From: Burkholderiales bacterium UBA2459
GTDB lineage: Bacteria > Pseudomonadota > Gammaproteobacteria > Burkholderiales > Burkholderiaceae_E
Assembly (NCBI GenBank): GCA_002342365.1
Contig: DDPV01000046.1
Coordinates: forward strand, 228-64,227
Length of the DNA stretch: 64,000 nt
Direction of reading: 5' to 3'
Each line of letters begins with the position of its first letter. The first letter of the stretch is position 1. The notes below the pieces were generated by a model. The model made no database searches. It was not told the DNA's origin and worked only from the letters and a program-made list of their open reading frames with translations. Positions 62,653 through 64,000 of this stretch are shown here, one piece after another. Both the position numbers and the translations under genes were made by a program.

Positions 62653-64000
62653 ACCTTCCTGAACTTTGCATCCGGCGACCGGTTTTCGCTACGGTGCTCT
62701 CGCTGCTGGTGCTTTTGCTGGGGATTGTTTCCTACGATCGGCTGCCGGTTCGGGAGTATCCGAAAATCGAGGAGCCGGTTGTTACCGTGGAGACCAAGTA
62801 TTTGGGCGCCTCGGCCGAGATTGTCGAGTCTGCGGTCACGAAAATCATTGAGGACTCAATTGCTGGCATCGAGGGTGTGGATGTTCTGACTTCGATTTCG
62901 CGCGCGGAAACAAGCCAGATCACAGCGCGCTTTCGCCTCGATCGCGAGCCAGACGGAGCTGCAGCCGATGTGCGCGACCGGGTCTCTAGGGTGCGTTCGC
63001 GCCTGCCGCAGGGCATTGATGAACCGGTGGTTGCAAAGGTCGATGCCGACGCAAATCCGGTGATTTGGCTAAGTTTTTATAGCGATACGCTGCCGCCGCT
63101 TGTGGTCTCCGATGTGGTCAGTCGTATCGTAAAGCCTCGCTTGCAAACCTTGCCTGGCGCTGCCGACGTGCGGATTTTCGGCGAGCGGCGTTTTGCGATG
63201 CGAATCTGGTTGGATGCCGATCGCTTGGCAGCATATAAGCTCACGCCGTCCGACGTCGAAGAGGCCCTAAGACGCCAAAACGTTGAAGTGCCGGCCGGGC
63301 GGATTGAGAGCGTGCAGCGCGAGTTCACCGTCACATCGCAAACCGATTTGCAACGCGAGCAACAATTTCTCGACATCATTGTCAAGGTCGTCAATGGCTA
63401 CCCGGTTGTGCTTGGGGATGTCGCTCGGGTGAAGATCGGGGCGCTCAACGAACGAACGAACGTTACCCTCAATGCCCAGCCTGCGGTTTCGGTTGGGTTG
63501 ATCAAGCAGGCAACAGCCAATCCATTGGTGCTGGCTGCAGCGCTCAAGACCGAGTTACCCAAGCTTCAGCAAAGCCTGCCCACGGGTTTGAACGTACGCA
63601 TCGCTAACGACACGACGGTGTTCATCGACAAATCGCTCGAGGCGGTGTTTCGCACCATCCTCGAGGCAATCGCCCTTGTTGCGCTGGTGATCTTGCTCTT
63701 TCTCGGCACCTTGCGGGCCTCGGTGATTCCACTGGTCACCATTCCGGTCTGTCTGGTGGGCGCTTGTACGCTGATGTACGCCGCAGGTTTTTCAATCAAT
63801 ACGCTCACGCTGCTCGCACTGGTTCTTGCGATCGGGCTTGTGGTCGACGACGCGATCGTGGTGCTTGAGAATATTTATCGCCACATTGAAGAGGGGATGA
63901 AACCCTTTGAAGCGGCGATCCGGGGCACAAAGGAAGTGCAATTTGCGGTCATTGCGATGACCCTCACGCTCGCTGCGGTGTTTACCCCGATTGCGTTTAC
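62649..64000 (+). CDS. RND efflux transporter (partial, runs off right edge)
   Basis: The first 450 codons of an AcrB/MexF-type pump. It starts with GTG (62649-62651): CIRRPVFATVLSLLVLLLG is helix 1, EYPKIEEPVVTVETKYLGAS opens the porter domain, and after LEAVFRTILEAIALVALVIL helices 2-4 follow, with VVDDAIVVLENIYRHIEEG holding the proton-relay Asp pair in helix 4. The end is cut by the window. It is translationally coupled to the adaptor; the exported compound is unknown. Confidence 0.93.
   Translation, partial: MNLPELCIRRPVFATVLSLLVLLLGIVSYDRLPVREYPKIEEPVVTVETKYLGASAEIVESAVTKIIEDSIAGIEGVDVLTSISRAETSQITARFRLDREPDGAAADVRDRVSRVRSRLPQGIDEPVVAKVDADANPVIWLSFYSDTLPPLVVSDVVSRIVKPRLQTLPGAADVRIFGERRFAMRIWLDADRLAAYKLTPSDVEEALRRQNVEVPAGRIESVQREFTVTSQTDLQREQQFLDIIVKVVNGYPVVLGDVARVKIGALNERTNVTLNAQPAVSVGLIKQATANPLVLAAALKTELPKLQQSLPTGLNVRIANDTTVFIDKSLEAVFRTILEAIALVALVILLFLGTLRASVIPLVTIPVCLVGACTLMYAAGFSINTLTLLALVLAIGLVVDDAIVVLENIYRHIEEGMKPFEAAIRGTKEVQFAVIAMTLTLAAVFTPIAF

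Noticed and set aside
1..64000. CRISPR arrays, transposases, phage genes, tRNA or rRNA genes
   Set aside because: No spaced direct-repeat arrays, recombinase motifs or structural RNA genes other than 6S were found in the window.

Overview
The window looks like a chromosomal piece of a betaproteobacterium, probably of the order Burkholderiales. This rests on the gene orders recN-nadK / hrcA-hemH-grpE-dnaK-dnaJ, galU-dapB-bamE / fur, zapA followed by 6S RNA, and mltD-gloB-methyltransferase-rnhA, and on protein wording typical of that group. It is inference; no 16S rRNA gene is present. Coding density is very high, many neighbours overlap by 1-14 bases, and I see no tRNA, rRNA, insertion sequence, phage gene or CRISPR array.

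Layout. (1) 1-8819, all on the minus strand: an oxalate and one-carbon island. It holds a formyl-THF hydrolase-like formyltransferase (cut by the left edge), formyl-CoA:oxalate CoA-transferase (frc), oxalyl-CoA decarboxylase (oxc), a complete tripartite tricarboxylate-type transporter (TctA, TctB, TctC-like) and formate-THF ligase (fhs). A TauE/SafE permease and a 6S RNA gene lie just upstream. (2) 10045-17474: housekeeping genes, namely zapA with a ZapB-like coiled-coil gene, a ScsB/DsbD-type disulfide reductase, an ExbB/ExbD pair, galU, dapB, bamE and fur. (3) 17443-20650: ATP-grasp, alpha-E and Anbu (proteasome-like) genes, a predicted peptide-tagging/proteolysis set. (4) 20641-29613: recN and nadK facing away from the heat-shock row hrcA-hemH-grpE-dnaK-dnaJ, with two sigma-32-type promoters in front of grpE and dnaK. 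(5) 29722-33733: a mesaconyl/itaconyl-CoA hydratase-like gene with a crotonase, hemL and fabI.

(6) 33928-57131 is a peptide-uptake region. Eight tightly coupled genes encode two complete peptide-type ABC importers (binding protein, two permeases, fused double ATPase, twice). A TetR-type regulator, a TonB-dependent receptor and an S9 serine peptidase follow. Then, on the minus strand, comes a TonB system (tonB, exbB, exbD, exbD) with a TPR protein and a methyltransferase. Read together, the receptor with TonB/ExbBD would bring oligopeptides across the outer membrane, the peptidase could trim them, and the ABC importers would carry them into the cytoplasm; this link is inferred from position only. 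(7) 57118-64000: mltD, gloB, a methyltransferase, rnhA and the start of an RND efflux pair whose pump runs off the right edge.

The least ordinary items are the TTT-type transporter with a stand-alone formyl-THF hydrolase-like protein inside an oxalate cluster, the doubled peptide ABC operon with a binding protein carrying both a lipobox and a C-terminal membrane helix, the Anbu set without an adjacent transglutaminase, and several perfect palindromes at likely control points (8905-8924, 25434-25456, 46998-47013, 49704-49731).
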